Part shown: positions 23,647-35,590 of the stretch, one piece after another
How the letters are laid out: the number at the start of each line of letters is the position of its first letter
Numbering within the stretch: position 1 is the stretch's first letter
Origin: Hydractinia symbiolongicarpus
Taxonomy: Eukaryota > Cnidaria > Hydrozoa > Anthoathecata > Hydractiniidae
Assembly: GCF_029227915.1 (NCBI RefSeq)
Contig: NC_079882.1
Span: 9,858,001 to 9,922,000 of the forward strand
Direction: 5' to 3'
DNA: 64,000 nt
Notes under the pieces: model-generated
What the model saw: the letters and a program-made list of their open reading frames with translations, nothing else
Database searches by the model: none
Told to the model about the DNA's origin: nothing
Translations under genes and position numbers: made by a program

Positions 23647-26600
23647 ATGTCAACCATCTTTTCCATGTGTTTGTTGTGGTTTCTTGATTTTTTACTTCTT
23701 ACACAGGTAAGGAATATCTATATTATAATACCCGTATACGTCTGTCTGTCTTTCACGCAAAATGGTACCACAAGTAGTGAACTCGGTGTAACGAACTCGG
23801 TGTTAAATTCCACTGAAAATTATGACTCCGAAAATTTCTACTGTCATGATAACATGCAATTCATCTTGAGTCAGCATCTTGTAGATTACATTCAAAGTCA
23901 TGTTGATAAAAGGAACGTGTGCACAACAAGGAAACGTAAACAAAGTTTTGAACGTCTTGTGTTTATTAGAATTCGTTATTACTTTGCTTTTTAACAGGAT
24001 CCTAGCTACGAATTTAAATCACTTTTGCTCGAAAGAGTTCTAAATTTTTAATCGATTTAGGCAAAACTTTCTGATTTTTACTCCCCTGTTAATACAACGA
24101 ACTCTCGATATAACTAACTTTTTTCTATCCCTCTTGTACATTCGTTATATCCAGAGTCCACTGTATGAATTATCTTTCAGATCTATATATCTAATTCTTT
24201 CCTCTTTCGATGAGTGGCAATTAGAACTGATGAGTTAAATCAACAACAAATAAAAACTTAACATGAAGCGAAGGAATTTTAATTACCCAAAATGTTAATT
24301 TCTCAGATCTTTCTATTTAATGTACGCACAGCGCTTTCTCTGGTGTGAATTAATGTTGAAGTCATTGATAAATAAAAGATGATACGTAGATATAGACCAT
24401 CTACATCTACCCTGTTCCTAGAGCTTTTTGTTTCTCATCGGCGCTGCGAGTATTGATAGGGCTTTAAAATGGTCTATCTCAACATTAATGGCCTGTTACC
24501 AAACTAGACTACGTTAAACTTCTGCTACATCAAACAAAACTTGATGCATTCTCCATTTGTGAAACTTAAATTGATGACACAATATTGACAATGACGTTAA
24601 AATTGATGGCTATGTTTGGTATAGGAATAATCAGAATAGACGTGGTGTACATCCTCTTTGTATATCCTCTTTGAATATCCTCTTTGATTTTTGTTAATGA
24701 AAACTTGTATGGCCAGCTTTTAAAACACCTATACTTCGAAAATGTTGAATCAGTATGGGTGAAAGGTGCTGGAAATAAGTTAAACCTAGTGATTTGCAGA
24801 GTACTGAAAACCTGTGTGCTCATTTTAAAAAATGTTTTAATAAACTCTCAAAAGAAAAAGAAGTTTTTATCTTGGGAGATGTTAACTGTAACATGCTTTT
24901 AAAATATGCTCTTTCCTCCAAAATAAAGGAATTATGCTCCACTCTTTTCCTAAAACAGCATATTACGGAGCCAATTCGTGTTACAGAAGCTACAAGAACT
25001 TCAGTGTAGGCCTAAACAACTTTGGAAAACCGTAAGAAAACTTGTTTTCTTATTGGTCAGGCAGTACTACCTCAATAAAACGAGTAGTCCAAAACGATGG
25101 TACAGAAACATCTATCCAAAAGAAATTATTATATTTCTGAGCATAACTTTCTAAATTACAGACAGTCCGGATTTTGAAAACTCTTTTCCACAGAAACTGC
25201 AGTATTCGATTTCTCTGACTTTATACTTACTGAGCTGGGCCAGCAAAACTTTGTTTGTGCTGTGCTCATTGACCTTAAAAAAGCTTTTGACATTATTGAT
25301 CATAAAATTTTGTTAAAAAAACTATGGTGTTTTGGCACAAGAGGTGCTACCTTTGACTATGGAGTTGTTGGTTTGAGTCCTACTTAAGGGGCCAAATCCA
25401 GCTGACTCTTGAAAACAAAACAAGATCAGGCCTGCTTCAGTGATCTGTGTTGGCCCCCTGCTTTTTCTTTAGTGTATTGATGACTTAAAATCTGTAATGC
25501 AAATTATCACGATCTATATGCATACAATAATTATTTTATCCCACAAAAGCTTGGATACCTTTGTCTCGCAGGTCGAGTTGGAACTTTTGCAAGTCGACAT
25601 TTCGCTGAATAATGACAAAATGACTATAAATACGGACAAAACTACAACAATCTTTTGCGCCAACCACAGCCAGTTAAAAAAGTTGAGAACAAAACTATAA
25701 ACTATATGGGTATCACTTTTTTAATTTTCGTTCTTAATTATTTTTCTTTTCAATTTTCACAGAATATAAAATGTGTTGCTATGTTTGATTGAGCTGAGGC
25801 AGTCTAAGGTTTATTATTTTTTGTTTCCTTTTTGTTTGAGCTGCCACGAGGGGAAACAATACACTAACTATAGGTTTTTTGTGATTTTCTGGGCTAGTCA
25901 CTTTGAATATTTATTATTGTTATTATTATTTAGGTCGTCTCGCCGACCGATATGCAAAAAGAGACAACGGGTCATGCGATCAAGGTTGGAGCAGCATATA
26001 ATAGCTTGAAGAGGGGCCATAAACTATCCTTAGGGATTGTTCACATAAGAGACAAAACGGTACGTTTTCCGGGACGGAATGTTTTCCGAGATGATCTTTG
26101 TACCGCTTTTATAAAGAACAAAGTGTCTTAGAATGTTTTTTCTCTGAATTGAAAAATCAGTTTGTCCAGGGACAATGTGTTTAAAAAAAACAGTCCCGCC
26201 TAAGCCGGGATCCGGCTTGATTGTCCCAGGATAAAGTGTGATACAAACTTGTAGTGCTATTTATTATAATTGTGGATGACATTTAAAAAAATAATCTCAT
26301 GTTGTAGCTCCGGTAATTTGTTGTCATTACTTCCAGATATTAATTTCCTTTCACGTTGCGCTTCCTCCACAAAATGTCTTTCATTGCTACGTACTATGCC
26401 AACATGTTTTTTGTAATTTCTAATAATTATAATTGCATCATTGAATAACGCTATTATACTTTTTCAGTCTACAACCACACCAGTTACCACGCAAGTTTTA
26501 ACGTCACGACAACAAAGAGGTATGTAATTAAGAATTGGGCGGGGGGCGGGGGGCGAGGGGCGTAGGAGTGATAATTTGACCATTCTCATCGGTTTATTTT

Positions 26601-29600
26601 TAAATAACTTTTCTTCTGGATAAGATGCAGGCTAGAAATTTTACGACATTTTCTTTTTCCCTATTACAAGAAGATGTGGAAAGTTTCATTTCAGTTACTA
26701 AAACAAAAGTGTAATTTTTTCACAGTTTTAGATTTCTTTTTGTTATGAAACTTCCAACATGGATTTTAAGCCGCGAATGATGATGATATATGCGGAAACG
26801 TTTTTATATATAAATCGAATATCTTTTTTATTCAAGGGCAATTTAGTTAATTATAAAAATATTTCAAACAACGGAAGGGTGAACTGCAACCATGTTAAGT
26901 GTACTCTACCTTACTACAATTTTGATAACAGTCGGTGCCTCTGGCACCTATTTCATGTATTTAAATTATGCAACAGGGCTTGATACAGAACATTGTGGAA
27001 ACTTATCAAGTCCATGCAAAACATTAATGTTTTCATGGAATTCTTTGAGATCTCGCCTCCTTATTTATGATATCGAAGGAGATATTTTGTTCAAAATAAC
27101 GCCTGGCTATTACGATAAACAAGTTGATGTACAGCCGCTTCACTAATATATAATCATTCAAATTTTAATTTTGAATCTAAAAATGAATGTCCTCGAGATA
27201 TTAAAGTCAAATTTGGCAAATATAAATTAAAGTGATGAAAAAATGATGAACAAAACATTGAAAGAACTACTTGTTAGTCTGTGGAAAATTCTACGGGTAG
27301 TCTCCTAGTCGTACATATTTCCCGCGCAGATATTTCGTGTTTTTCTATTGGCCTGTTAGCATAAAGTAATGAAAATACTTGGATGGCTTTTTTTCTATAA
27401 ACTGTTACATTTAATGGTGTTTTCTATTAAAAAAATTCCAGTTTTTAAATAAGAAACTTGTTTTACTTTTGCTCATGACAGACAACGATATAGATAACTT
27501 AGAGTCAATCACACCTGCAAAGTATAAGTCTTCTTTTTATATCATTTTTGGTATTGCCATTGTTTTGAAAGCCACGACGATCTTCTCACATACAAATACA
27601 CCTGAAAACTGCATTGCTCTTTACTCCCTGAAACTTTTTGCACAAAATTATCGATTTTAATCTTTTGTTTTTACCAGGACTGTTCTTATAATATCGCGCT
27701 GATTTGCTAAATTGTTCGGAAATTTTAACTGAAAGTTTATCAAATAAATATCATATTTATAAAATCTAAAAATTCTACCGGATTTTGATTCATCTGAAAC
27801 GCCAGACAAGAAAATATTGTATAGTTTTTCAGCTTTTTTACATGCTTATCTCTATAATAATAGCCGTCGTCTGTCTGTCTCTGCGCGGACCCCGCTAAGT
27901 TAGAAAATGATGTTACGGAAACACGAATATCAAATGCGATATATTCTTATCCACTTTGTTGCCACGGGTAAATTCAAAGGACGGGCGAACCCGTGGACTT
28001 TTCCACGGGCAACGACTAGTCTATAATATAATACCCGTATACGTGTCCGTTTGTCTGTCACGCAAAATGGTAGCGTAGCTGCGCAATAGCGAGAAACACG
28101 CAATCCAATGTTAAAAGGAAGGGCGAACCCGTGGATTTTTCCACGGGCAACGACTAGTCTCTTTAATAATAGCCGTATTCTGTCTGTCTGTCTCTACGCA
28201 GACCCCCCGCTAAGTTTGAAAATGATGTTACGGAAACATGAATATTAAATACGATATATTTTTATCCCCTTTGTTGCGACGGGTAAATTGAAAGGACGGG
28301 GGACCCCGTGGATTTTTCCACGGGCTAACGACTAGTTTTTACAGATTTCTTGATTTTCTTTAGCGCACATGTGTAATTCGACGATATATCATCATGCTAA
28401 CGGTTAGTTATCATATTGGTAGCATTTTTCTGTTTACATGGCGGGAAAAATATGTAATCATGAAATTGTTTGTATGTTTCAGGTGAAATCAATGAGACAC
28501 TTATTAATAAAATGTGTTCGGATTTTTATCCTTCTTGTAAAAAAGATACTTTCACATCACGTTTGAGATATATCTTTACCGAGGAACCTTACTTCAAATT
28601 TAATTTTACTATCGTTAAAAAAGGTAAATTTATCTTGTTTCGCTAAGCATTTCTGAGCGGGGACAACTAATACATAACTTCATTCTTTGATATATTGATC
28701 TCGAGAAACACAGCTTTGGTGAGATGTTTGTAAAAAGTTTCTCGTTTAAAATATGTCACTGAATATTTCTAATTTAAAATGTCAATTTTCGCTAAAACGT
28801 CCCGAAACAAATTTTGCTAAAACACTTTTAGGTTGCATGGCATATGTGATTGACATATATGAAAACAACACCCTTGTTTCTTTTAACTATATTCCGTATA
28901 ACAAGGTATGGAGTTACTACTTTTGATTTTTTTCTCTCACTGATCTTTTATACTGTCAAAACAGAATGATCCCATCATACAATGATCCAATTCTCTGCTT
29001 AATTCCTACAGACTGGCGAACAAAAAATATTCAAGCGACGAAATTTATACGGTGTGTCGTACCGGTACAAAGTCACATTCCTTCCATCCGGATATAGTAT
29101 ATCACACCGTGTTAAAAGAAGCCCGAGTAAGTTTATTTTACTATTCTTAATAACGTAAATTTTAACCCAGCGGCTTATTAAGGTAGTGGTGGTTACTGGA
29201 AGGTAAAAGATTTTAAACTTTAGTGTTTAGAAATTTAGGATGTGTGCTTTGGGAGTATACAATTAAATTTTAAATCTTCAAATTTTTATCGTTATACTTT
29301 AGCTAAATGTGAGACATTTACGATCCTGACAATACGCAAAAGTGAGTATAATTTTTATATACTCGGTGTATACATCACATGTATAAATATCAAATTTTTT
29401 AGGATGAAATGTTTTCACAGCATCTTCCCACGCTAGGATTAACCAGATAACCTTAATAAATTGATCCAATGTGTATGGTTAATTGCTACAGAAATTAGAT
29501 GTAATATAAAAAAGGGTTATCCGGTAAAAAGGGGTAAAAAGAGAGATACGGATATAATATTGTGCGTTTCTCTTTTTAGATATTAAAAAGGAAAATCCAT

Positions 29601-31909
29601 TGTGCAATGCTAGAAACGGTAAGCGATTTTAAGTATTTTTTTCACAAAGGCTCCTAGATATGAGAAAAATGATCATGCAGAATACAGCTACAATTAGCAC
29701 ACTGTAAGAGTTTAACCAAGAAACCAAAGATCCTAAAGTCCTAAGTCCGCTCTGGATATTAACAAGTGATCATTGACATGCTTAAGATGCGCAAATCTAA
29801 TATGGGCGTATATTTATTTTTGAGAAAATAAAAGAAAGAACTTAGAATGCAACATTAACATTTTACATTGTATAAATTTTAGATTTATTGGACGTTCAAA
29901 TTACCGCAGCACCAATATGCGATTATTTCTCTAACAATGTCGCTGATGTTAAAAACTATTTAAAAAAGACCAAGTTAAAAATATCTAACTGTACTATCAT
30001 CCCCTATCAACTCCCTCGAGATGAAGTTGACGAGAAAGGATATACCAATAAAACACTGCATGTTGTATTTGTTATGTCAGCTATCTTACTGACAATATTC
30101 ATTATTCTTATCATTGTCCGTATTGTGAGAAATATCAAACGCAAACATGGTGAGGTGGACAGAGTTGAAGGTACAGCGGAACAAGCTGGACATCGTAAGA
30201 ACAAAAACTTCTGACTTTAATATTTCACTTAACACAAAGTATGTTCTTAAACCGTTTGTTTTTACGATTTGTAGGTCAAGGAAAAAAAGTGATGATTCTA
30301 AATCGACCAGGTTGTGAATTGATTGAAACACTATTAAGAGATTTAGCTTTCTTCTTAAAAGCATATGGTATTGATGTAAAGTTGTCATTGCTTGAACAAA
30401 GTCAGATTGACGCAGAAGGAGGAATTTCATCGTACTTACAAAGAAATATTGATTCTTGTGATTATATTCTTATCATGTTTACAGAACATGATAAAGGTAT
30501 TGCTGTTTTCTGTATTACAGTAACGTCTCTCTCTTTTAACCGCCGTTTCAGTAAACAAATTTTCAGAATAGGTCTTTTGCATGAATTTATTTATGCTTAA
30601 TTCTTACTTTTTGCTGGTTGCTTTTTTTTCTGGATGTTCTCAAACAAAGCTACGGCAGTTTGGATAATCAAAAATGTATTTTGATTTAGATCATACACCC
30701 TTAAAACATCGACCATACGAATTTGCTGTAAAAGTCATCAGTGGTTTAGCATATCATCAGAATGATAGTTCCAGATACATTCCTCTGTATTTAACAAGTT
30801 ATGAAAAAGCACTCAGTTTGATGCCATCCTTTTTAATTGCCACACAAGATATGGGCTTCCAAATCCCTAGAGAGCTGTCACAATTAATGAGGCGATTACT
30901 GGGTTCAACTGTACCATCAAAGACAAAAGAACAGTTGGTTAAAATGAACTTTTTTATAAACAAAATGAAAACTGCTTGTAAAAAAATTGAGTGTGAGAAA
31001 CATACCACTTGTAGCCAAGATAACTGCAACAAGGTGAGCCATTTGATACTTTAGTGGAAGAAACTTTCGCAAATAGAAACTTTCGCGAACTTTAGCCTTA
31101 TTCGCGAAAGTTTATGTTCGCGAAAACTTCTGACGTAACTTATTTGCAAAAGTTTATGTACGCGAGAAAAAGTTATATTCTTTTATTTCGCGAAAGTTTA
31201 AGTAACCAAGAAATGTCTTATGCTAAGTTAATACGTTGTATTTATGATCGTAAAAGGTGTTTACTGATCTTAAAAGATGTTTGAACTATCCCACGATTGA
31301 CCACTTTTAATTTTCCTTTTAATATGATTGTACATTTTGAAAGTTTGTAAGGAAATTTCTCGTAATTTAGGAAAATTAATTCTTCCGAAATCTTAAATAA
31401 TTATTTATTTCATGAAAGTGTTTTATGTTCGCGAAAATTTTAAATAAGCCTCATTCCTGAAAGTTTTTGTTAACAAAATGCGAAAATTTCGCGAATTTTC
31501 CCATTCGCAAAATTTTCTGGGTCATATTTTTGTGGCTTTGACTTTTCTTATTTAGCTCTACGCCATTTTTTAAAGTAAAAAATATTTTACATCACCCTAA
31601 TTTTAGCAAAGGCTGTGTGCATTCAAGAGAAAGACAGGGAGACTCTAGAACCCCCCCCCCCCCAACTTTAAGAGGTACATCTCCCTTTTTAAATGCATTA
31701 TTCATCAACCATTAATAAACAGTTAATTTCGTATTTTTTATTTATTTTAGGGTACAATTTATGACAGTGTCAGCAACTTGTCAGCTATATGGGCATCTAC
31801 TGCTCCATCGAGATGGTCTTCTTTTCATTCAATATATAAAAGACCACAGGTGGACGTTCCCTTATTGACAATGGAAGAAATTTTAAAACGAAACGAAATC
31901 ACTAATTAG
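23647..31909 (+). CDS. receptor A: IL-17R-like SEFIR membrane protein
   Basis: Ten exons keep frame: 23647-23706, 26468-26519, 28483-28623, 28832-28905, 29012-29126, 29580-29618, 29883-30194, 30275-30496, 30690-31033 and 31751-31909 (1518 nt, 505 residues). Exon 1 is a signal peptide (MSTIFSMCLLWFLDFLLL). Exons 3-5 form a cysteine-bearing fibronectin-III-like region (YRYKVTFLPSG). Exon 7 carries the membrane helix, about residues 219-242 (VVFVMSAILLTIFIILIIV), then a basic stop-transfer stretch. Exons 8 and 9 encode the SEFIR domain (VMILNRPGCELIETLLRDLA, IDSCDYILIMFTEHD, KHRPYEFAVKVISG), the cytoplasmic adaptor-binding module of IL-17 receptors. A short tail (SVSNLSAIWAST) ends in TAG; AATAAA follows at 32080. 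The first two exons are the least certain, being small and far away. Ligand is unknown; the family role is inferred from the SEFIR domain and topology. Confidence 0.75.
23717..23773 (+). mobile_element. 5' fragment of Helitron-like mini-element
   Basis: TCTATATTATAATACCCGTA and 'gtctgtctttcacgcaaaat' match the first half of the element at 28020-28157. The fragment starts 10 bp inside intron 1 of receptor A, right behind its donor. The 3' hairpin end is missing. Confidence 0.5.
24095..24167 (-). repeat. pogo/Tigger-like terminal fragment
   Basis: The right edge reads 'cgttatatccagagtccact' followed by GTA. Its reverse complement begins CAGTGGACTCTGGATATAAC, the form of a Tigger-type terminus with CAGT at the tip and TA outside. 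A related 'aactctcgatataact' lies just upstream. No matching opposite end was found. Confidence 0.45.
24460..25700 (+). pseudogene. degenerate LINE (endonuclease and RT remnants)
   Basis: Frames with shifts and stops spell a non-LTR retrotransposon in order. They read LNINGLLPKLDYVKLLLHQ near 24485, KEKEVFILGDVNCNM near 24850 (the GDxN-type motif of an APE endonuclease) and FLKQHITEPIRVTEAT near 24945. The reverse-transcriptase phrase ALIDLKKAFDIIDHKILL follows near 25255-25325. Later RT parts are broken. It lies in intron 1 of receptor A in the same orientation. It resembles CR1/jockey-type elements, and the family call is from motif order only. Confidence 0.75.
26537..26560 (+). other. G-quadruplex-type G runs
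   Basis: Four guanine runs (3, 6, 6 and 4) are separated by one to three bases. They begin 17 nt after the donor of receptor A exon 2. Confidence 0.6.
26892..27146 (+). pseudogene. signal-peptide exon of a beta-helix-type protein, nested in receptor A intron
   Basis: The frame starts MLSVLYLTTILITVGASG, a good signal peptide. It continues YLNYATGLDTEHCGNLSSPC, then KTL and ITPGYYDKQ before a stop at 27144-27146. The CGNLSSPCKTL ... PGxYD arrangement is familiar from the start of large right-handed beta-helix/pectin-lyase-fold surface proteins of cnidarians. No donor in the right phase joins it to receptor A, and no following beta-helix exons are seen. It is likely a stranded first exon or gene fragment in intron 2. 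It could also be the start of a small nested gene whose other exons I missed. Confidence 0.5.
27849..28019 (+). mobile_element. Helitron-like mini-element, tandem copy 1
   Basis: It begins TCTCTATAATAATAGCCGTC after an A and ends with the hairpin CCCGTGGA...TCCACGGG, then CAACGA and CTAG before a T. A 5' TC, a 3' hairpin a few bases before CTAG, insertion between A and T, and no inverted repeats or target duplication are hallmarks of Helitrons. At 171 bp with no coding capacity it is a non-autonomous form. Confidence 0.65.
28020..28157 (+). mobile_element. Helitron-like mini-element, tandem copy 2
   Basis: It starts TCTATAATATAATACCCGTA immediately after the CTAG of copy 1 and ends with the same hairpin and CTAG. 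The middle differs from copies 1 and 3, so it is a different subfamily sharing both ends. Confidence 0.65.
28158..28335 (+). mobile_element. Helitron-like mini-element, tandem copy 3
   Basis: It starts TCTCTTTAATAATAGCCGTA right after the CTAG of copy 2. The interior ('aatgatgttacggaaacatg') matches copy 1, and it ends with the hairpin and CTAG before TTTTT. Three elements thus lie head-to-tail without a gap. Confidence 0.65.
29690..29815 (+). repeat. dispersed-repeat fragment
   Basis: 'acaattagcac', 'gatcctaaagtcctaagtcc' and 'gctctgga' match the family at 20225-20500 in order. It lies in an intron of receptor A. Confidence 0.45.
31055..31540. repeat. CGCGAAA-motif repeat block
   Basis: The motif 'ttcgcgaaagttt' and its reverse complement recur many times in both orientations across the last intron of receptor A. 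It resembles the TTAA-flanked element at 46202-46555 in motif content, but clear termini could not be fixed. Confidence 0.5.
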
Positions 31910-33689
31910 AGGCATGCTGTATATTGTTATAACGAATTTTCGTTTGCGAGTAATGATCCGTAACGCATAGTTTTACATTGCTGTAGAATTTCCTGCTGAA
32001 TACCATATACGAGGATTTACCAAAATACCCTGTCTCGATGGACGAGTAGAAGGTCCTAATAATGTAGAAACACCACTCCAATAAAGGAATAAACAGGAAT
32101 ATTTCGTGCATCACCTAACACGAATCACTTCTCCACTGTTAGCTGTTTGTTTCTCAGATATAAAAAATTGCGACGATTATTATAAAGTGAGACAGAACAA
32201 GGATAATTCCAGTTATGTGAAGAAAATTTCTAAAACGATTACTTTATTAGGATGTAATGACTTTATAAAATTTAGCTATTAATTAAATGAACTAGTTTTA
32301 AGAGGTTTTCAAGAGAGGTTACATTTTATAGCAATATGATTCTAAATATTGTTACGCCCGTTCGACGTGTAAACCACAAGTTGTTGTCTCTGATTCTACG
32401 TTTTCTACACTTTTTTTTACATTAACACCAAAGCTGCTCAACCGTGACTCGAACTGGGTTGTACTGCTTTGTGGCTGTTTAAACAGCTCCCAAGTCTTCT
32501 CATTTCCACCTTTAAAAAAAGACATTACGCCTTACCAATTTGTAACTTTTACACTTTTTGTCTTACCTCCTTTCAGCTTTGGATTTGGAAGTTTTACTTG
32601 ACAGCTGTCTCCTCAACACGAAAGAACACGACTGTAACGCATCTACGTGTGCTTTACATACTAATTATGCATAAACTAGCGGCTGAAACACATCCAAAGT
32701 TTACATGGTATATTATCTATCATCTCAGATTATATTGACTGGTGATTTGTAGTAGAACGTTCGCCTCCAGTGCAAAAGGTCTTGGGTTCAAACCTTGGCC
32801 AAATCATGTAAAAAACCTTTAATGTGTAAAACGATTCTTTCTGCCTAACGTTCAGCATAAGAATAGGATTGATATCTTTGGCGGCTGTTCAGTTAAGCGG
32901 CTGTTATGACTTCACACCTTCTGTAACTCAAAATAAAAGTTTAAATGCACTAAGACCCCATTCGCAGAGTCTTCATTAATAACAGTACCATTAAAAACTG
33001 AAGGGGCTATCCTAGGTAAATAAAAGAAATAAGAATTAAAGCCAATTCTACATCTACAAGTCACTCTCTATTATATCTTTTTCAATCGTGTAACCATGGA
33101 AAGTTGAACACAAAGTCCCCGCGGTTTATAGTCTCGACCTTGAATACTCCTGATTTGAGGCTTGATAGTGAGAATGACAGAACAACTTAAACGCACATGT
33201 CGAAGAAAATGTTGGGAAAGGACGTTGCCAAAATCCAGTAACGACGTCATCTTTATGGTCTGCAAAATAATTTTTCTTCTGGCAGTACAAACAGTCTACA
33301 TTATATACACTTTATGGTACTTATTCTTAGTAACACTACAGGAGTTATTATAGAGATATAGAACAACGCAGTTAACATACACTAACTATGCGTCCACCCG
33401 TGCTTAGATTGTCGACTGTCGTAAATATTTACTACATCGGTATGCATTTCTGTCCGCCTGTTAGCAACAAGTAATAAGATTACTCCGCAGAGAGTAGGGG
33501 GGTAGGGTGAAATAAAGCTGCGGTACAACACAGCTTTTAATATAGAGACTACCGGGGTGAGCCGACGTTGAAACTGCATTTGACATAAATAAGAAATACA
33601 GCCAGTTGTGTATTTAACTACTACTAGTGAATATTTCTTAGCTCCTGATGTTTTCTCAAATGTTCTAATTAAAGTTGGTCCCATTTTGT
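31910..33689. other. intergenic, receptor A 3' flank
   Basis: AATAAA at 32080-32085 is a candidate polyadenylation signal for receptor A. A SINE-like copy follows at 32738-32900. No gene is supported in the rest. Confidence 0.4.
32738..32900 (+). repeat. tRNA-derived SINE head, second family
   Basis: 'gtagtagaacgttcgcctcc' followed by 'gggttcaaacctt' resembles the anticodon-to-T-loop part of a tRNA, with a B box GGTTCAAACC. The T stem pairs poorly, so it is not an intact tRNA. The body downstream does not match the SINE at 10960. Confidence 0.45.
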
Positions 33690-34830
33690 TTTTGGTGGAA
33701 AAGTGACGATGTATTGGGTTGCTAGGAACTTTTGGTAGCCTCGAATAAATCTATTATCCATTGAATAAAGTCCATAACTAAATCCGTTTCTCTAACAATA
33801 TGGCAGTGTGAAGAAATATTTATACTTTGTTCAAAAAACCATGTGAGGATGATGACTTCATCATTTTCTTGATCGAAATCTCTTAAAATACTCTTGACAA
33901 AAACGAAGGATTGACCAGTTTTCTTATAATTATTCTTAATATACTTAACCTCATCTTGAAAATAGTTGCATCCACTGTTTTTTTATTTTTCAGTACTGCT
34001 GACTTCTATTTTCTCTTTTCTATGAACTGTTACTATCTTTGCGTCAAAAATCGGGAAGAGTTGATTTCCATAGTCCGTTTAATTTTTGAATTGTAATAGT
34101 TGACAGAAATGATAATTATCAGGTTAACTTTTCTTATGCTTTGTACATGTGTCATCAACATAACGTCTATATAGATGAGGTTCAATCGGAATAGCCATGT
34201 AACTTTCCATTTTGTTCATATATACGTTTGCAAATACTACGGATATGGTTCCATCCATAGTAGAACCATCCATCTGATAAACGGAAAAAAACACAATCTG
34301 ATGAAAGCTTGTGAATTAATTTTCGGAACATGCTTTTCTTGCACAGTGGTTGTAAAATATTTTGTTGCGATAATTTCGTTACAAATGAAATCGATTGTAT
34401 CGCCAATTATTATACTTTTTTACCATCATATCAAGATTCAATATCATACGATACTAACTCTTCGTCACTTTCTAGTGTGCAATGTCTGGAAATTTTATGC
34501 ACTTTTTAACAATATTATCTTTTGTGTTAGTGGCTAATGATATTTGGATACAATCTTAAAAGCTTTGTAGCTATGTGGCTGTGCCAGTTTGATGATTCGA
34601 GTGCTTCTAAGTCAATCTCGTTGACATTGGAAAATTTATGTGTCTTTGCAGTGGCGAAAAAACGCGCAGGTTGGCTAGATCGAGGTCTTATTTCAGCATA
34701 TTCAGGGTTGATCTTAAAAATTTCTGTAGAGAAAGCTATAAAAATTCCTTGTGTGTTGTATCCAACTCTGGTTCATAAATCTTCTTCGAGATGCCTTCAT
34801 TTACCATGTCATCAACTTTTAAATATATAA
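33690..34830 (-). pseudogene. Penelope-like reverse transcriptase remnant
   Basis: Minus-strand frames, shifted several times, read MVNEGISKKIYEPEL and RSSQPARFFATAKTHKFSN (34830 to about 34640). They continue with ELVSYDIES (near 34455), DGSTMDGTISVVFANVYMNK (near 34270-34210) and RRYVDDTC (YVDD at 34162-34151). This order and the ATAKTHK and YVDD phrases fit Penelope-like element reverse transcriptase. Further on, EVKYI ... NDEVII (about 33960-33840) matches the plus-strand piece near 35035-35130. Stops and shifts make it inactive. Confidence 0.75.
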
Positions 34831-35009
34831 CATACGACTCTTTCTTTGAATTTAATATTACGATATCTTTAATTATGCGCAGTTTATTAAATTTACTAAG
34901 TGTACCGTCTTGCACAACTCATTTTAGCAATAACTCATGCTTATCACACTAAAGACGGTAGATAAACAAAAATATCGCAATATTTAATGCAGGGAAAGAG
35001 TTTTGGCAC

Positions 35010-35590
35010 AGAATATCGGACTATTTTCTAAATGAAGTTGAGTACATTAGGAAAGCTGGTTAACCCTTCGCTTTTGTTAACAATATTTTAGGAGGGTTCA
35101 TTCAAGAAAAAGATGAGGTCATCATCCACATGTGGCTGCTCAAAAAAGGAAGAAGATTTTCTTCACACTGCAATATTGTCACAGAAACGAAGAAGAAGTA
35201 AAAAGGTACATTTTGAACCTCAATCGGTGGACGAATCACAAAAGTTTATTTTATTTACTTTATGGTCCACCACGAGAATCCAATCGATTTTTCCGTTAAA
35301 ACATAAAGTTCAACACAGATTCTGTTTGATTTACGAAAGCACTTGCTCATGCGGTACAAACTACATTGGAGAAACGATATGCAATGCACATACAAGATGT
35401 TGAGAACACAATAAAATATTTGCAAAGTCTGATCCAGCTCAGAACATCACAAGTAATGATGGACACTCCTTTAGTTGGAAAGTGTTGACTAATGCTCTTT
35501 TTAATTGTTACAAAGGAAAAAAATATTAGAGGCATTTTATAAAAGGTCTTTTAAACCCATCCTGAATGACCAGATTGAATCAAAATGATT
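35010..35590 (+). pseudogene. Penelope-like 3' part with GIY-YIG remnant
   Basis: Plus-strand frames read KDEVIIHMWLL near 35110-35145 in one frame. Another reads HRFCLIYESTCSCGTNYIGE near 35310, then T, a degraded helix and EHN. The cysteine-framed NYIGET is the GIY-YIG nuclease region that follows the reverse transcriptase in Penelope-like elements. It continues to about SFKPILNDQIES near 35575. Its orientation is opposite to the RT piece at 33690-34830 although both share the DEVII segment, so at least two copies met head-to-head. Confidence 0.7.

Noticed and set aside
23647-23994. 115-codon frame reading through the first exon of receptor A
   Set aside because: After 23706 it crosses a GTAAGG donor and a Helitron-like fragment; this is intron read-through.
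30241-30274. ATG at 30241 as start of a separate small SEFIR gene
   Set aside because: The sequence before 30275 is intron ending in an acceptor; the exon joins the membrane exon in phase, so it is part of receptor A.
32738-32800. possible tRNA gene
   Set aside because: B box and partial anticodon-like arm only; T stem is mostly wobble pairs. Called SINE-like.
34537-34830. 97-codon plus-strand frame
   Set aside because: It is the antisense shadow of the minus-strand Penelope-like reverse transcriptase.
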